This document shows, piece after piece, positions 44,705 through 56,439 of a stretch of 64,000 nt of DNA. How positions within the stretch are numbered: the first letter of the stretch is position 1; every line of letters starts with the position of its first letter. Made by a program: the position numbers and the translations under genes. Source of the DNA: Lucinisca nassula (taxonomy: Eukaryota; Mollusca; Bivalvia; Lucinida; Lucinidae); contig OY757016.1 in assembly GCA_963580285.1 (NCBI GenBank), positions 44,779,124 to 44,843,123 on the forward strand, given 5' to 3'. Below the pieces are notes generated by a model. The model saw nothing but the letters and a program-made list of their open reading frames with translations, did not search any database and was not told where the DNA came from.

Positions 44705-46793
44705 TTATCCCCCGACCGAATAGGTTCGGGGGATATAGCGATCAGCCTGGCGTCCGTCTGTCCGTCCGTCTGTCCGTCCGTCCGTCCGTCCGTAGACACA
44801 ACCTTGTGATGGCCATAACTCCTATACCCTTTGAGATTCATTGATGGTTCTTGGCACAATTGTTCACAAGGCTGAGAAGGCGTGTCATGCGCAAGAACCA
44901 GAACTCTGGATGCCATACTTTTTTAGTTATCTCCCCTTTTAATAAAATAGAATGACTACTTTGTGATGGCCATAACTCCAATACCCTTTGAGATATATTG
45001 ATGGTACCTGGCACAGTTGTTCACAAGGCTGAGACGGTGTGTCATGCACAAGAACCACAACTCTGGTTGCCATGGTTTTGGAGTTATCTCCCCTTCCAAT
45101 AAAATAGAGTGACAACTTTGTGATGGCCGTAACTCCTATACCCTTTGAGATTCATTGATGGTTCTTGGCACAATTGTTCACAAGGCTTAGACGGCGTGTC
45201 ATGCGCAAGAACCAGAACTCTGGATGCCATACTTTTTTAGTTATCTCCCCTTTTAATAAAATAGAATGACTACTTTGTGATGGCCATAACTTCAATACCC
45301 TTTGAGATATATTGATGGTACCTGGCACAGTTGTTCACAAGGCTGAGACGGCGTGTCATGCACAAGAATCACAACTCTGGTTGCCATTGTTATGGAGTTA
45401 TCTCCCCTTCCAATAAAATAGAGTGACAACTTTGTGATGGCCGTAACTCCTATACCCTTTGACATTCATTGATGGTTCTTGGCACAATTGTTCACAAGGC
45501 TGAGACGGCGTGTCATGCGCAAGAACCAGAACTCTGGATGCCATACTTTTTTAGTTATCTCCCATTTTAATAAAACAGAATGACTACTTTGTGATGGCCA
45601 TAACTCCAATACCCTTTGAGATATATTGATGGTACCTGGCACAGTTGTTCACAAGGCTGAGACAGCGTGTCATGCACAAGAACCACAACTCTGGTTGCCA
45701 TGGTTTTAGAGTTTTCTCCCCTTCCAATAAAATAGAGTGACAACCTTGTGATGGCCATAATTCCAATACCCTTTAAGATATATTGATGATACCTGGCACA
45801 GTTGTTCACAAGGCCGAGACGGTGTGTCATGCGCAAGAACCAGAACTCTGGATGCCATACTTTTTTAGTTATCTCCCCTTCCAATAATATAGAATCACTA
45901 CCTTGTGATGGCCACATCTCCAACACTCTTTGAGATATATTGATGATACTTGGTACAGGTGTACATGAGGTTAATCAGGTGTGTTCCGTGCAAGAACCAC
46001 AACTCTGGGTGCCCTGGTTTTTTTAATTATCTCCCCTGACAATATAACCTTGTGATGGCCATAACTCCAATACCCTTTGAGATATATTGATGGTACTTGG
46101 CACAATTGTATACAACATGGAGACGGTGCTTCATGCCTAAGAACCACAACTTTCGGTGCTATGATATTTGAGTTATCTCCCCTTCCAATATAACAGTATG
46201 ACAACCTTGTGATCATCGTACCTCCAATACCCTTTGAGACATATTGGTGGTACTTGATGCAGATGTACATGAGGTTAAGCAGGTGTGTCATGCTCAAGAA
46301 TTACAACTCTGGGTGCTCTGGTTTTATAGTTATCTCACCTGGCAATATAACCTTGTGATGGCCATAACTCCAACACCCTTTGAGATATATTGAAGGACTT
46401 TGGCACAATTGTATACAAGGTATAGAAGGGATGTCATGTGCAAGAACCACAACTGTTGGTGCTGTGGTATTTGAGTTATCTACCCTTCCAATATAACAGT
46501 ATGACCAGCTTGTGATCACCATATCTCCAATACCTTTTCAGACATACTGATGGTACTTTGTACAGAAATACATGAGCTTAAGCAGGCATGTCATGCGCAA
46601 GAACCACATTTCTGAGTGCCCTGGTTTTTCAGTTATCTCCCCTGACAGTATAATCTTGTGATGGCCATAACTGCAATACTTTTGTGATATATTGCTGGTT
46701 TAATTCTGGTGCACTTTCTATTGTTGAACAATCTTCTGAAGGCCATATTGGCTTTTGGTCGGGGGATTTGCCATCTCTTCCGATGGCTATTTT
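44705..46793 (+). mobile_element. tandem-array element F (ATCCCCC type), nested
   Basis: ATCCCCCGACCGAATAGG / TTCGGGGGATATAG hairpin, CCGTCTGTCCGTCCGTCCG, about twelve ~157 bp units (TTGTGATGGCCATAACTCC, GTCATGCGCAAGAACCA), end TCGGGGGATTTGCCATCTCT then CCGATGGC. Confidence 0.88.
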
Positions 46794-47631
46794 TGTAACA
46801 GGTAGAGCCTGAACTTTTAGAACTCATATTTTCCTAACCATTGGATGGAACTGGTTCATCTTTGGTATGATGATAGATATAGGTCCAAAGTTTTATTAAG
46901 CAATACCCCCACCCATAACTGTGACCTCAAGGTCAAGGTCACAGACTTAGAAATTTTCAATGTTAAAGACTCAGGTTAAGGTTTTTGTAACAGGTAGACT
47001 TGAACATTTTAGAACTCATATTTTCCAAACCATTTGATGAAATTGGTTCATATTTGGTATGATTATAGATATAGGACCAAAGTTTTATTCAGCGATACCC
47101 CCACCCATGCCCATGGCCTCAAGGTCAAGGTCATGGACTTAGAAATTTCCTATGTTAAAGACTCCAGTTAAGGTATTTGTACCTGGTAGAACCTGAACTT
47201 TTATGATGGCTTTGGTTCATATGATGATAGATATAGGTACAATGTTTTATTCAGCAATACCCCCACCCATGCCTATGACCTCAAGGTCAAGGTCACAGAC
47301 TTAGACAATTTTAATGTGAAAGATTTTAAATATCTCACATTTTCCAAACTATATTATGGATTTGGCTTATGTATGCTATGATGATAGATACAGGTCCAAA
47401 TGTTTATTTAGCAATACCCCCACTCATGCCTATGGCTTCAAGGTCAAGGTCACAGACTTAGAAATTTTTAATTAGATATTTTAAGAGTTGATATTTTCCA
47501 AATCGTGCGATGGATTGAGTTGATATTTAATATGATGTTAGATACCTGTCCATTTTATTCAGCGATACCCCCACCCATGCCCATGAGCTCAATTTCAAGG
47601 TCACAGACTTAAAAATTTTTAATTATCCCCG

Positions 47632-48358
47632 CGCACAACATAGCTCTAGCGTCTATATTTCTTCACTGATTTCAATATAACTTCACACAAATGTTCCTTA
47701 TGAAAATACCTCGAACGAGTTTGACTTTCAAGGTCAAGGTCATTGTGGCTATTTTTAGAAAAACTTTGTCATCGCTCTAGCGCCTGCATTTCTTCACTGG
47801 TTTCAAAATAACTTCACACAACTGTTCCTTATGACAATACCTCGAACGAGTTTGACTTTCAAGGTCAAGGTCACTGTGGCTATTTTTAGAAAAACTTTGT
47901 CATTGCTCTTGCGCTTACATTTTTTCACCAATTTCAATATTACTTCACACAAATGTTCCTTATGACAATATCTCTAGCAAGTTCCACTTTCAAGGTCAAG
48001 GTCACTGTGGCTATATTTAGAAAAACTTTGTCATCGCTCTAGCGCTTACGTTTCTTCACCGATTTCAATATAACTTCACACAAATGTTCCTTATGACAAT
48101 ATCTCAAGCCATTTCGACTTTCAAGGTCAAGGTCGCTGTGGCTATTTTTAGAAAAACTTTGTCATCGCTCTGGCGACTACATTTTTTCACTGATTTCAAT
48201 ATAACTTCACACAAATGTTCCTTATGGCAATACCTCAAGCGAGTTCAACTTTCAAGGTCAAGGTCACTGTGGCTATTTGTAGAAAAACTTTGTCATTACT
48301 CTAGCGCTTACATTTTTTCACCAATTTCAATATAACTCTCACAAATGTTCCTGATGAC
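47632..48358 (+). repeat. ~126 bp tandem array, six units
   Basis: TATCCCCGCGC start; unit TTCAAGGTCAAGGTCACTGT, GGCTATTTTTAGAAAAACTT, TGTCATCGCTCTAGCGC. Confidence 0.9.
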
Positions 48359-48455
48359 AAGGTCACACACTTAGAAAATTTTGTTGCAACATGGATTTTC
48401 GGGGTGAGGCGGGGCCCTTGGCGGGGGCATCTGTGTCGTCTGGACACATTTCTAG

Positions 48456-49150
48456 TATTTTTTTGAGTGGGGCAGGACGGGAGCAGGTGTGACATCAACT
48501 TCACTGAAGTTGAATCTCTGGTCTTCATTACTGGCTCTTATCTGTTGCTGTGTCTTCAGATATGAAAGCTTAGTAATGAGAATAAATCTGAGATAAATTT
48601 TTTCTTATTTCTCCGTGAAAATATATATTGTGTGTACTTGTTAGAATCATCTCAGTTAGTACCCAGAACAAGAAATAAGGAAAACTATCGTCATTACCCC
48701 GCTCATGTGGAACTATGGCACAACATTTTCGACCAATCCTACAAGATTGTACGAATAACAAAGGTTCAGATCAGCCCTTGCACCCTCTCAATCTGAACAG
48801 TTTTCACTTACCCCTCTGTGTAAAACCAGGAGACTGTAAAAGGCTAAGAAGTTATTGTGGTATAATGACTAAGCCACATGCCTCATACGTCAAGGATTAT
48901 GTGTTCTTGCACACCAGACAAGGAAATCTGTGATTTTACCCTGGGATAGAAATTTATGTTCTGACCCTGGTGTTCCGACCCCAAATCGAATATAATCGCG
49001 TGTTTGATAAATGCACTGGTTGATTGCAACCTCATGTGCGGCGTCATCATGCGTGACGTCACTAAACATTCCTGTTGTGTCATCACAAAAGGGCGGACAT
49101 CGGTAACCGAAGTGACAGCAGCATTAAAAATTCGCAATAGAAATGGAAGG
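48456..49150. other. no clear feature
   Basis: Only a degenerate GTTAGAATC foldback arm near 48625-48665 is visible. The 50-90 residue frames have no recognisable content. Confidence 0.4.
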
Positions 49151-49159
49151 TATGCAAGA

Positions 49160-49316
49160 AAAAGAATCCAATATGGGTGTGAGGGGTGGATAGAAAAATC
49201 CGTCCCTCGGTATCACTGTCCGGCATCACGAGGCTTGCCTCGTGATGCCGGACAGTGTCCCTCGGGACGGATTTTTCAATCCACTCCTCACACCCATATA
49301 AGATTCTTATATTCCG
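49160..49316. repeat. 157 bp long palindrome
   Basis: AATATGGGTGTGAGG, GGATAGAAAAATCCGTCCCT, CACTGTCCGGCATCACGAGG, then the inverse of each. Arms of about 65-70 bp meet with almost no loop. Confidence 0.92.
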
Positions 49317-49384
49317 TTCTGGGCTTCTCAAGACTGTCAGGTGAGTCTTTTAGCCAAGTTCCCTTCTCCATATGACATTTGTTG

Positions 49385-49556
49385 TTGGTGAGATGTAAAA
49401 CTCAAACTGTAGAAAGCTATTGTGTACAGCAAAGTCTCTCTGCAACGGAAGCTCAGGTGATTTTTCTCTGGGTACTCTGGTTTTCACCCACCTCTGATTA
49501 ACTATCAGCTCATTATGAGTGAAATAAATTTGAAAGGGCCATAAAACCAAAACCAC
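49385..49556 (+). mobile_element. SINE family H, 3' part
   Basis: CTCTGGGTACTCTGGTTTTC, AATTTGAAAGGGCCATAAAA, then CCAAAACC. Confidence 0.72.
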
Positions 49557-49887
49557 TGACCGGGAAGACTCTGATCAGACTGTAGATATGCCGGCTGATC
49601 TGAGTCCTGATGTTGTGTAGATTTAGGTCACTATATGGCCTCGGACAATGTTTTACACACAATGTTGTTTTTTTTTTAAAAAAAGATGTATGAAAAATAC
49701 AAAATTATTGAGAAAAATAAATTAATCAGTCTCGAGAATTGAGACCTTGACAAGGAAATCAAAGGCCTATCCGAGCATGAGACTGAAATAATCTGCAAAT
49801 GAGTCAGATTTCCTTGTGTCAGTCTTCCCTCTGTCATAAGGTCTATTGATCAGTTTACCGGTCATTGTACGTAGGTAAAAATCCTAC

Positions 49888-50230
49888 CGGCCCCGATAGC
49901 TCAGTTGGTAGAGTGTCCGCTCCGGGGAAGGGAGGTCACGGGTTCGATCCACGGCCGCGACATACCAAAGTCGTTTAAAAAAATGGTACTAGCTGCTCCT
50001 CGCTTGGCACTCAGATTTATGGGGTAGAGCTAGGACTGGTCGACCCAGTGTCAGGATAATGTGACTGGGTGTGGTATCATGTAATGTGTCTGGGACATGA
50101 TACTTCAGTGAGGCAGCACTATAAAAGTGAGCATTGAGCTCCCTGTCGCAACCAGACACCGTCGTGATATGAAAAATTGTTGAAAGCGACGTTAAACCCG
50201 AATTCACACACACACACACACACACACACA
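49888..50230 (+). mobile_element. tRNA-derived SINE family D with (CA)n tail
   Basis: GATAGCTCAGTTGGTAGAG (A box), GGTTCGATCC (B box), body CACTATAAAAGTGAGCATTG and ACACCGTCGTGATATGA, 3' GACGTTAAACCCGAATTCAC then CACACA. Confidence 0.88.
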
Positions 50231-50288
50231 TAAAAATCCTAAAAATTTGGATGGCTTGAGAACTTTGTTATTCTCTTAAATTTTTAAC

Positions 50289-50450
50289 AAAATTGTTTCA
50301 TGATCCAGCGAGAAGTCCAAAAAGTGCAGATGGAATGGCAAACAGTGAAGACACTGATCAGACTGCTCCTTCAGGAGCAGTCTGATCTGGGTCTTCACTG
50401 TTTGCTAAGGGCTTTCCCAAGACTTAGGCTCGTTTCGGTAACATGTACAT
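50289..50450 (+). mobile_element. hairpin miniature element M4, next to exon 4
   Basis: ATGATCCAGCGAGAAGTCCA, perfect hairpin (GATCAGACTGCTCCT / AGGAGCAGTCTGATC), AGACTTAGGCTCG. Confidence 0.8.
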
Positions 50451-50459
50451 ATTTTTCAG

Positions 50460-50545
50460 CTCGAGACCCATTTTATCTTCGAGAAACAAGGGAACTTTTT
50501 AGATCTTTCTTTGGAATGCCTGACCAGAAATCATCCTATCTCAAG
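50460..50545 (+). CDS. exon 4 of unrecognised gene (residues 121-149)
   Basis: Acceptor TTTTTCAG at 50459 and donor AAG|GTGAGT at 50546 bound 86 bp. The phase-1 entry completes an Ala codon; the peptide then reads RDPFYLRETRELFRSFFGMP and DQKSSYLK, ending in phase 0. A hairpin-bearing miniature element ends about 20 bp upstream of the acceptor, so the polypyrimidine/branch region directly abuts mobile DNA. Confidence 0.82.
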
Positions 50546-50631
50546 GTGAGTCTTATGTAAGGATGTATGTCATGAATGTTGAAAAGACTTTCCCAAAAAT
50601 TTTGTTTGTTGTTTAACAGCCCAGTCCATAT

Positions 50632-52184
50632 TAGTGATGTGCGATATTATCGGTATATCGGTATATCGTGATACAGTTCAGAAAAAAATCATATCACAAT
50701 ACGGTCCGCCAATACCGATATTTTCGATATTTTCTTTTTTTATCCATTTTTCATATTTTCTTTCATAACTGACCGGTAAATACAGCTCACTGTAAACAGA
50801 ACCATTCCCGGGGCTAAATTTAGTTATTTAATCAATTCCCACCCTTTATATATAAGCCGGTCATAGTATAAGACATTGACCTTATGACGCCCAGTCGGGC
50901 AAGTGCAAAAAAATTGTCTACAACTGTCAGTCTTTTTGGGTCCTTAAATACGGTAAAACTAGACCAGTAAGTAAATTGAAATAATTGCTGCACTGTCAAT
51001 TCAGAGACAAACCATCTGTGTATTTATTACGGTTCAAGTATGACACTATTGTTAATCCCTGACATAAAATTGCAACCCTGCGGTGCGTGTCGATAAGGTG
51101 TGAAAAAATGGTCAAGTTATGTCTCTAATTGGCGTTTATCCTCCAATCATAAAATTTAATCCACAATCAATGTGAAAATGATTTAATCGCTCCTCAGACA
51201 ATTAGCTACATCTAACGGTAGATGTGTTTGCAGAATAAATCTCATGAATGGTTATCCTTTGGCGCCAAATAGCAGACGCTGGGCGGGAAAAGTCGAACGC
51301 TGTTGTTGGTTATTGACACGGAGCTCCTGGGATAATTTGTGAGCTGTGCAATTCTATTCACAACCGTTTAGCTATCGAGAAAAAATTTTTTACCGGTTCC
51401 AAACATTTAATGAAAGAGATACACACAATGACATTCAACACATGTGGGGGTGCTAGCGTCGGAGGACGTCATTTACCGATCGTGTGCAGAAAAATGGTAG
51501 CGGTGGTTTGTGGGCTGCAATTTATATCAATTCAAAAATCACCGATCGCTTTTTTCCATATGTCTAGTCTTCGCCGGACATTGCCGGAAAAAAGCTTGCA
51601 GTCCATGACCTCCGCTATAAGATGGGATCATTTTTGGGGCTCATTTTGGAGGGAAAAATCCTCGTCTTATATTCGAATTTTTACGTTAGGCCGAGCTAGG
51701 ATTTCGGTGAATCATGCGGCTGTTGTTGTTGTATACGTCGCTTTAGTGTAAACCTCCAAGCATTTACAAGATTGCGTAATCGAGTGAAAACCAAATCAAA
51801 CTTTACCGTGGCCAACTACCAAGTCGTTGGAAATCAAAAAGGAAAAGCCGATATCTAGCAACATTTCAGGTTGCAAAAGATGACAGTCACAAATAAAGTG
51901 TCTGAAGCCATCAATCTAATCCAACATTTAATAGCATTTTCAGAAAGTATCTTTATTTTCCCTCATAACATTGGGACAATTTTTTTAAGTGCCTTTGTTT
52001 TGTAAGTGCATGGGCAGATATAGGTTAAACGATATTAACCCATGAAAACTCCTTTGTCTTTTCCATATATATTGTGGTTTTCCAATTACCAGTGTGTTTC
52101 ATATTGCTACATAATATATCGTGATACGCAGTAACCGTATCACAATATATTGTGATACGAAAATTCTGACAATACCCATCCCTA
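50632..52184. mobile_element. 1.55 kb hAT-like element
   Basis: TAGTGATGTGCGATATTATC and the inverse of the right end TAGGGATGGGTATTGTCAGA form an imperfect TIR. GTCCATAT is duplicated exactly on both sides (50624-50631, 52185-52192), an 8-bp target duplication. No transposase is present; the 113-residue frame at 51410 has no recognisable domain. Confidence 0.92.
50870..51690 (+). repeat. ~820 bp core shared with 56960-57800 (inverse)
   Basis: AGAGACAAACCATCTGTGTA, AATTAGCTACATCTAACGGT, GTTGTTGGTTATTGACACGG and TTTAGCTATCGAGAAAAAAT occur in the same order in both. Confidence 0.92.
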
Positions 52185-52724
52185 GTCCATATGAGCCAGT
52201 CAGTTTACCTTTTCACATCTTTCCTGGTCAGGCTTATACCAACAGTGCACATTCTTTCGCCAGAAACTGACAACTGCTCTTCTTGAGTCAGTGGAAGGGG
52301 TAGAATGACTGCAGAAAAGATTTCATGATCAATCTACACGAAAGAGTGTTGTTGACAGTGGAACGTACCGACGTCACCAGTTAGATGACAGTCTGCGCAT
52401 CCGACTGAGCTACCCAGGCCGGCTTACAAATATTTTGGCCTCCATTTTGAAAGAGGGAAAAGGATTGACTGATTGTTGTGATAATGTCGGAAAGAAGAAT
52501 TTTCTTCTCTCTTTTGTTGATAGTGGAATCAAATTCTTTCTGTAATAAGTATTTGTCTAATTTCTTCCTTTTTGAGTAGTATCCATTGAAACAAAAAAGT
52601 ACATATCTCATGCAGAAATTTTTCAAGAGTGTGTTATGTTTTGTAGTAATTTTTGTTTGGCCATTGAAACATAAAATAGAATTTTGTATGTTAATGAAAT
52701 ACCAGCTTGTTTGTCTTTTTGCAG

Positions 52725-53687
52725 GTGTACATTCTTTGTCCAGTTTTTATGCGTTTTGGTGGCTCCGTTTGTCGATGTTTAGAAAAGTGGCTCACGGCAG
52801 AAATCCAAGAGGATCCAAAAGATGACTCATACTGGACACCACCACAACAACAAATTAAAGAAAAATGTGACCACAATCACTGCATTCATGATATCATCAT
52901 GTGTGAAAAATGTATAGACGACTGTGGGGAAAAATTCTTTAATGAAAAGGTTTTAGGCAAACCAAATGGACCACAATTTGTTAGGTTTTGGACACTAGGT
53001 GACCCAAGATTTAATGACCAAGATAATCCCCTTTTTGCTCCGCATATGGACCCAAAGAAAGACTGGCGGGACAGTCTTACAGCTGAATCTTTTCGTGAAT
53101 TCCTTTATTACGCTAAGTGTAGGTACGGTGGACAGGAAGACAAGTGTGGGTCATGTATAGAGTTAAGAAAACATAGAGAAAAAGTTCTGAAAATGTCAGG
53201 AACTGATTGTAAACATAAGAAAAAGAAAGATGAAAGGGAAGTGGATTTGACCCAACTTGAAGAGTTTAGGATTTTAAGAGATAAGTTAAAGCAGCTAGAT
53301 ATGGATGATTTAAATGGAATTGATTTTGAGCATTGTAATGAAGAAACTGCACTGAATTTAGGTGAAAAATTGCTTCACATGGCCAAGGATCAGTTGCCCG
53401 AGGATAGACAAGATGAATTCACAGAAGAAGAGGAGAAGTTGAAAAATTTACGGAAGATGAAGAAACAAGAGAAGAAGAAACAAAGAAAGAGAGCAAAAGC
53501 ACAAGCTCAGAAGAAGAACAATTCTCCTAAAGACAATTCTCCAAGCCCTGAGAGGAACAAGGAGGGTGATTCTGATGAAGATGATGATAATGATATAATT
53601 GATAGTGGGGGAGATGCAGTTGAAGCATTCAAAATTGTTAGAGATGAGAAGAAAGGTGTTACCTCTGTAACTGTTACAACATCAAAG
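52725..53687 (+). CDS. exon 5 of unrecognised gene: Cys/His-rich region, Lys-rich helix, acidic tail (residues 150-470)
   Basis: This is the largest exon (963 bp, 321 codons), acceptor TTTTTGCAG at 52724 and donor AAAG|GTATTT at 53688, phase 0 at both ends. Residues 154-216 hold Cys at 154, 165, 167, 197, 202, 209, 212 and 216 with nearby His (CDHNHCIHDIIMCEKCIDDC). A second cluster is at 281, 290, 293 and 311. The spacings could bind zinc but do not match a RING, PHD or C2H2 finger that I can name. Between the clusters is a conserved-looking stretch rich in Trp, Phe, Pro and Asp (FVRFWTLGDPRF). Residues about 383-413 are Lys/Arg-rich and likely a charged helix. Residues about 414-445 are Ser-Pro and Asp/Glu-rich, typical of a disordered linker. 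No signal peptide or membrane segment is visible. It is probably intracellular; function unknown. Confidence 0.9.
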
Positions 53688-53728
53688 GTATTTGGCATGT
53701 TACTGTTTTTGTAACTGAATCTTGCCCC

Positions 53729-53917
53729 TTAACCCTTATCCTGCTGTTCAAGACAACTCCTATCTATGCAAACAGTGAAGAAGCCATCTGATCAGGATCT
53801 ACACTGTTTGGCATTCAGTTTATGAATTTGTAGCAATAAATTACATCAAGTAATTTGATTGGTTGATAGACAGAAATGGGTGTGGCTTAAATGAATATTC
53901 AGCAAGATAAGGGTTAA
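53729..53917 (+). mobile_element. TTAA miniature element M1, 41 bp after exon 5
   Basis: TTAACCCTTATCCTGCTG to GATAAGGGTTAA; the hairpin is reduced to GAAGCCATCTGATCAGGATC. Confidence 0.9.
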
Positions 53918-53945
53918 AGCACCACAGAGCAGGCAACAGTCTGTT

Positions 53946-54475
53946 TTTAGCTCACCTGAGCAAGAATTGCTCATGGTGAGCTGTTGTGATCAGTGAATGT
54001 CAGTCATTCATCATCCATTGTGTGTCATCAACAATTTGCTTTTCTAAACCTTGGGCAAGTTTGATATAAACTTTACAGGAATGTTGCACACGTAGCTCTC
54101 TATAAAGATAGTTAAAATCGTTTTGCTCCGATAAACAAGATGGCTGCCAGAGCTAAAAATAGAAAAAAACTTTAAACAACAACTCCTCCTGTACCCTTGG
54201 GCTAATTTCATTCAAACTACATAGGAATGTTGCTAAGGTAACACTCTTCCAAAATAGCTAAAACGGTTCTGCTCCAATGAGCAAATGGCTGCCAGATCTA
54301 AAAATAGAAAAAAATAATTAGTTTGCTTCAAATGCGCACTTCTCCTAAAGCCTTGACCCAATTTGATTCAAACTTCACAGGAATGTTATCTAGGTGGCAC
54401 CCTACCGAAATAGCTAAATTCGTTCAGCTCTGATGCCAGATGAACAAGATGGCCATCTGAGCTAAAATAGGAAAC
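53946..54475 (+). mobile_element. tandem-array element (TAGCTCACC type), left part
   Basis: TAGCTCACCTGAGC / GCTCATGGTGAGC hairpin, then three units with TTCACAGGAATGTT and AACAAGATGGC. It continues at 59311-59530 (GCTCTGATGAACAAGATGG). Confidence 0.8.
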
Positions 54476-54767
54476 CAGAGCTCTCATTAGGATTTTGAAA
54501 ACAGGATTCCAGGAATCCTTCCTTGTAAAGAGTTGGATTCACAGATAAAAAGTTGGATTCCCACATAAAAAAGTTGGAGTTCTGATCTTGATCGCGCATA
54601 GAATATAGACAAAAACTTCTTATTATCAGGCTACACGTCCATATGAAAAACTGTATACTTTCATGGCTCCCAAACTCTTTTTTTTTCTGATAAATGCATT
54701 TAATAACTTCATTCCAAACATGTAGATTGTGGGTACTAGTTAGAAATATTTCACTGATGTGTCTATT

Positions 54768-54770
<3 letters not shown>

Positions 54771-54803
<33 letters not shown>
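54771..54803 (+). repeat. poly-C tract
   Basis: 33 C in a row. Poly-G on the minus strand gives a false poly-Gly frame. Confidence 0.95.
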
Positions 54804-54807
<4 letters not shown>

Positions 54808-54994
54808 CAGTTGCTCAGATTTATTCTCACACTTCTAGTCAAATAATGCCACTTAAAAATAAGGTAGTATTAGGATAACAGCAGATATTTTTTTTTTTTT
54901 TGTCGGCGCCTCCTCCCCTTCCGACTCCATATACATATCGTGCATAAAATATGTAAAGTTAATAAAGTTAATGTCGTAGAAACCACGCATGTGT

Positions 54995-55165
54995 GTATGT
55001 ATGTATGTATGTATGTATGTATGTACTTAGTTTCTGTATGTATGTATGTATGTACTTAGTTTCTTTTGAAATGTTAATCAATAATTAGTAGGTATATAGA
55101 TATGAATGATGGGTGTATGTATGTATGTATGTATGTATGTATGTATGTATGTATGTATGTATGTA

Positions 55166-55240
<75 letters not shown>

Positions 55241-56190
55241 ATGTATGTATGTATGTATGTATGTATGTATGTATGTATGTATGTATGTATGTATGTATGT
55301 ATGTATGTATGTATGTATGTATGTATGTATGTATGTATGTATGTATGTATGTATGTATGTATGTATGTATGTATGTATGTATGTATGTATGTATGTATGT
55401 ATGTATGTATGTATGTATGTATGTATGTATGTATGTATGTATGTATGTATGTATGTATGTATGTATGTATGTATGTATGTATGTATGTATGTATGTATGT
55501 ATGTATGTATGTATGTATGTATGTATGTATGTATGTATGTATGTATGTATGTATGTATGTATGTATGTATGTATGTATGTATGTATGTATGTATGTATGT
55601 ATGTATGTATGTATGTATGTATGTATGTATGTATGTATGTATGTATGTATGTATGTATGTATGTATGTATGTATGTATGTATGTATGTATGTATGTATGT
55701 ATGTATGTATGTATGTATGTATGTATGTATGTATGTATGTATGTATGTATGTATGTATGTATGTATGTATGTATGTATGTATGTATGTATGTATGTATGT
55801 ATGTATGTATGTATGTATGTATGTATGTATGTATGTATGTATGTATGTATGTATGTATGTATGTATGTATGTATGTATGTATGTATGTATGTATGTATGT
55901 ATGTATGTATGTATGTATGTATGTATGTATGTATGTATGTATGTATGTATGTATGTATGTATGTATGTATGTATGTATGTATGTATGTATGTATGTATGT
56001 ATGTATGTATGTATGTATGTATGTATGTATGTATGTATGTATGTATGTATGTATGTATGTATGTATGTATGTATGTATGTATGTATGTATGTATGTATGT
56101 ATGTATGTATGTATGTATGTATGTATGTATGTATGTATGTATGTATGTATGTATGTATGTATGTATGTATGTATGTATGTATGTATGTAT
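54995..56190 (+). repeat. very long (ATGT)n microsatellite with inner (GT)n
   Basis: About 240 nearly perfect ATGT units from 55224 to 56190, preceded by a (GT)n of about 26 units (55172-55223) and short ATGT runs from 55001. Every frame on both strands is open (Met-Tyr-Val-Cys or His-Thr-Tyr-Ile), so the 360-440 residue frames here are artefacts. Confidence 0.98.
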
Positions 56191-56439
56191 GACGCTGCCT
56201 CCACATCGCATAAACGTCCCGACGTCGCACCAACATCGTCGCGACGCCACAAGCACGCCATGTGCCTGCTGGCTTGTTAATCAGGGGAGGGCTACACTCG
56301 GAATGCGTGACATTTCTTTGCAGAACATAGCGTCTCACGTATGTATGTATTTAAGGAATGAAATTTATTTTTCTGCAGTTCATGGAAGCACCAACGCAGC
56401 GGGCCGTGTGCAAAGTAAATGAACCCCGAAGGGGTTCAT

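Larger units (their letters stand above)
44548..48455 (+). mobile_element. tandem-array element (GGGGGCAT type) holding two others
   Basis: 5' hairpin ATGCCCCCGCATCAT / ATGATGCCGGGGGCAT, ACGT-rich microsatellite, units at 46797-47625 (CAAGGTCAAGGTCACAGACT, AATACCCCCACCCATG), 3' end GGGGGCATCTGTGTCGTCTG then GACACATTTCTAGT. It is interrupted by element F and by the 47632-48358 array. Confidence 0.8.
50601..52424 (-). mobile_element. SINE family A split by a hAT-like element
   Basis: The 3' end lies at 50601-50631 (TTTAACAGCCCAGTCCATAT) and the rest at 52193-52424, ending with the inverse tRNA head GACTGAGCTACCCAGGCCGG. Confidence 0.9.

Noticed and set aside
44533..44916. 127-residue minus-strand frame
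   Set aside because: Built from CCGT/ACGT microsatellites and an array unit.
43378..46827. Series of similar 60-127 residue frames
   Set aside because: They repeat with the tandem-array period and show no start context or domain; array shadows.
51410..51751. 113-residue frame in the hAT-like element
   Set aside because: The other copy of the core (56948-57185) breaks the frame, and no domain is recognisable.
54462..54842. 126-residue minus-strand frame with poly-Gly
   Set aside because: The poly-Gly is the 33-base poly-C tract.
55074..56422. Long open frames of 359-438 residues on both strands
   Set aside because: They are translations of the ATGT microsatellite (Met-Tyr-Val-Cys / His-Thr-Tyr-Ile), open in every frame.
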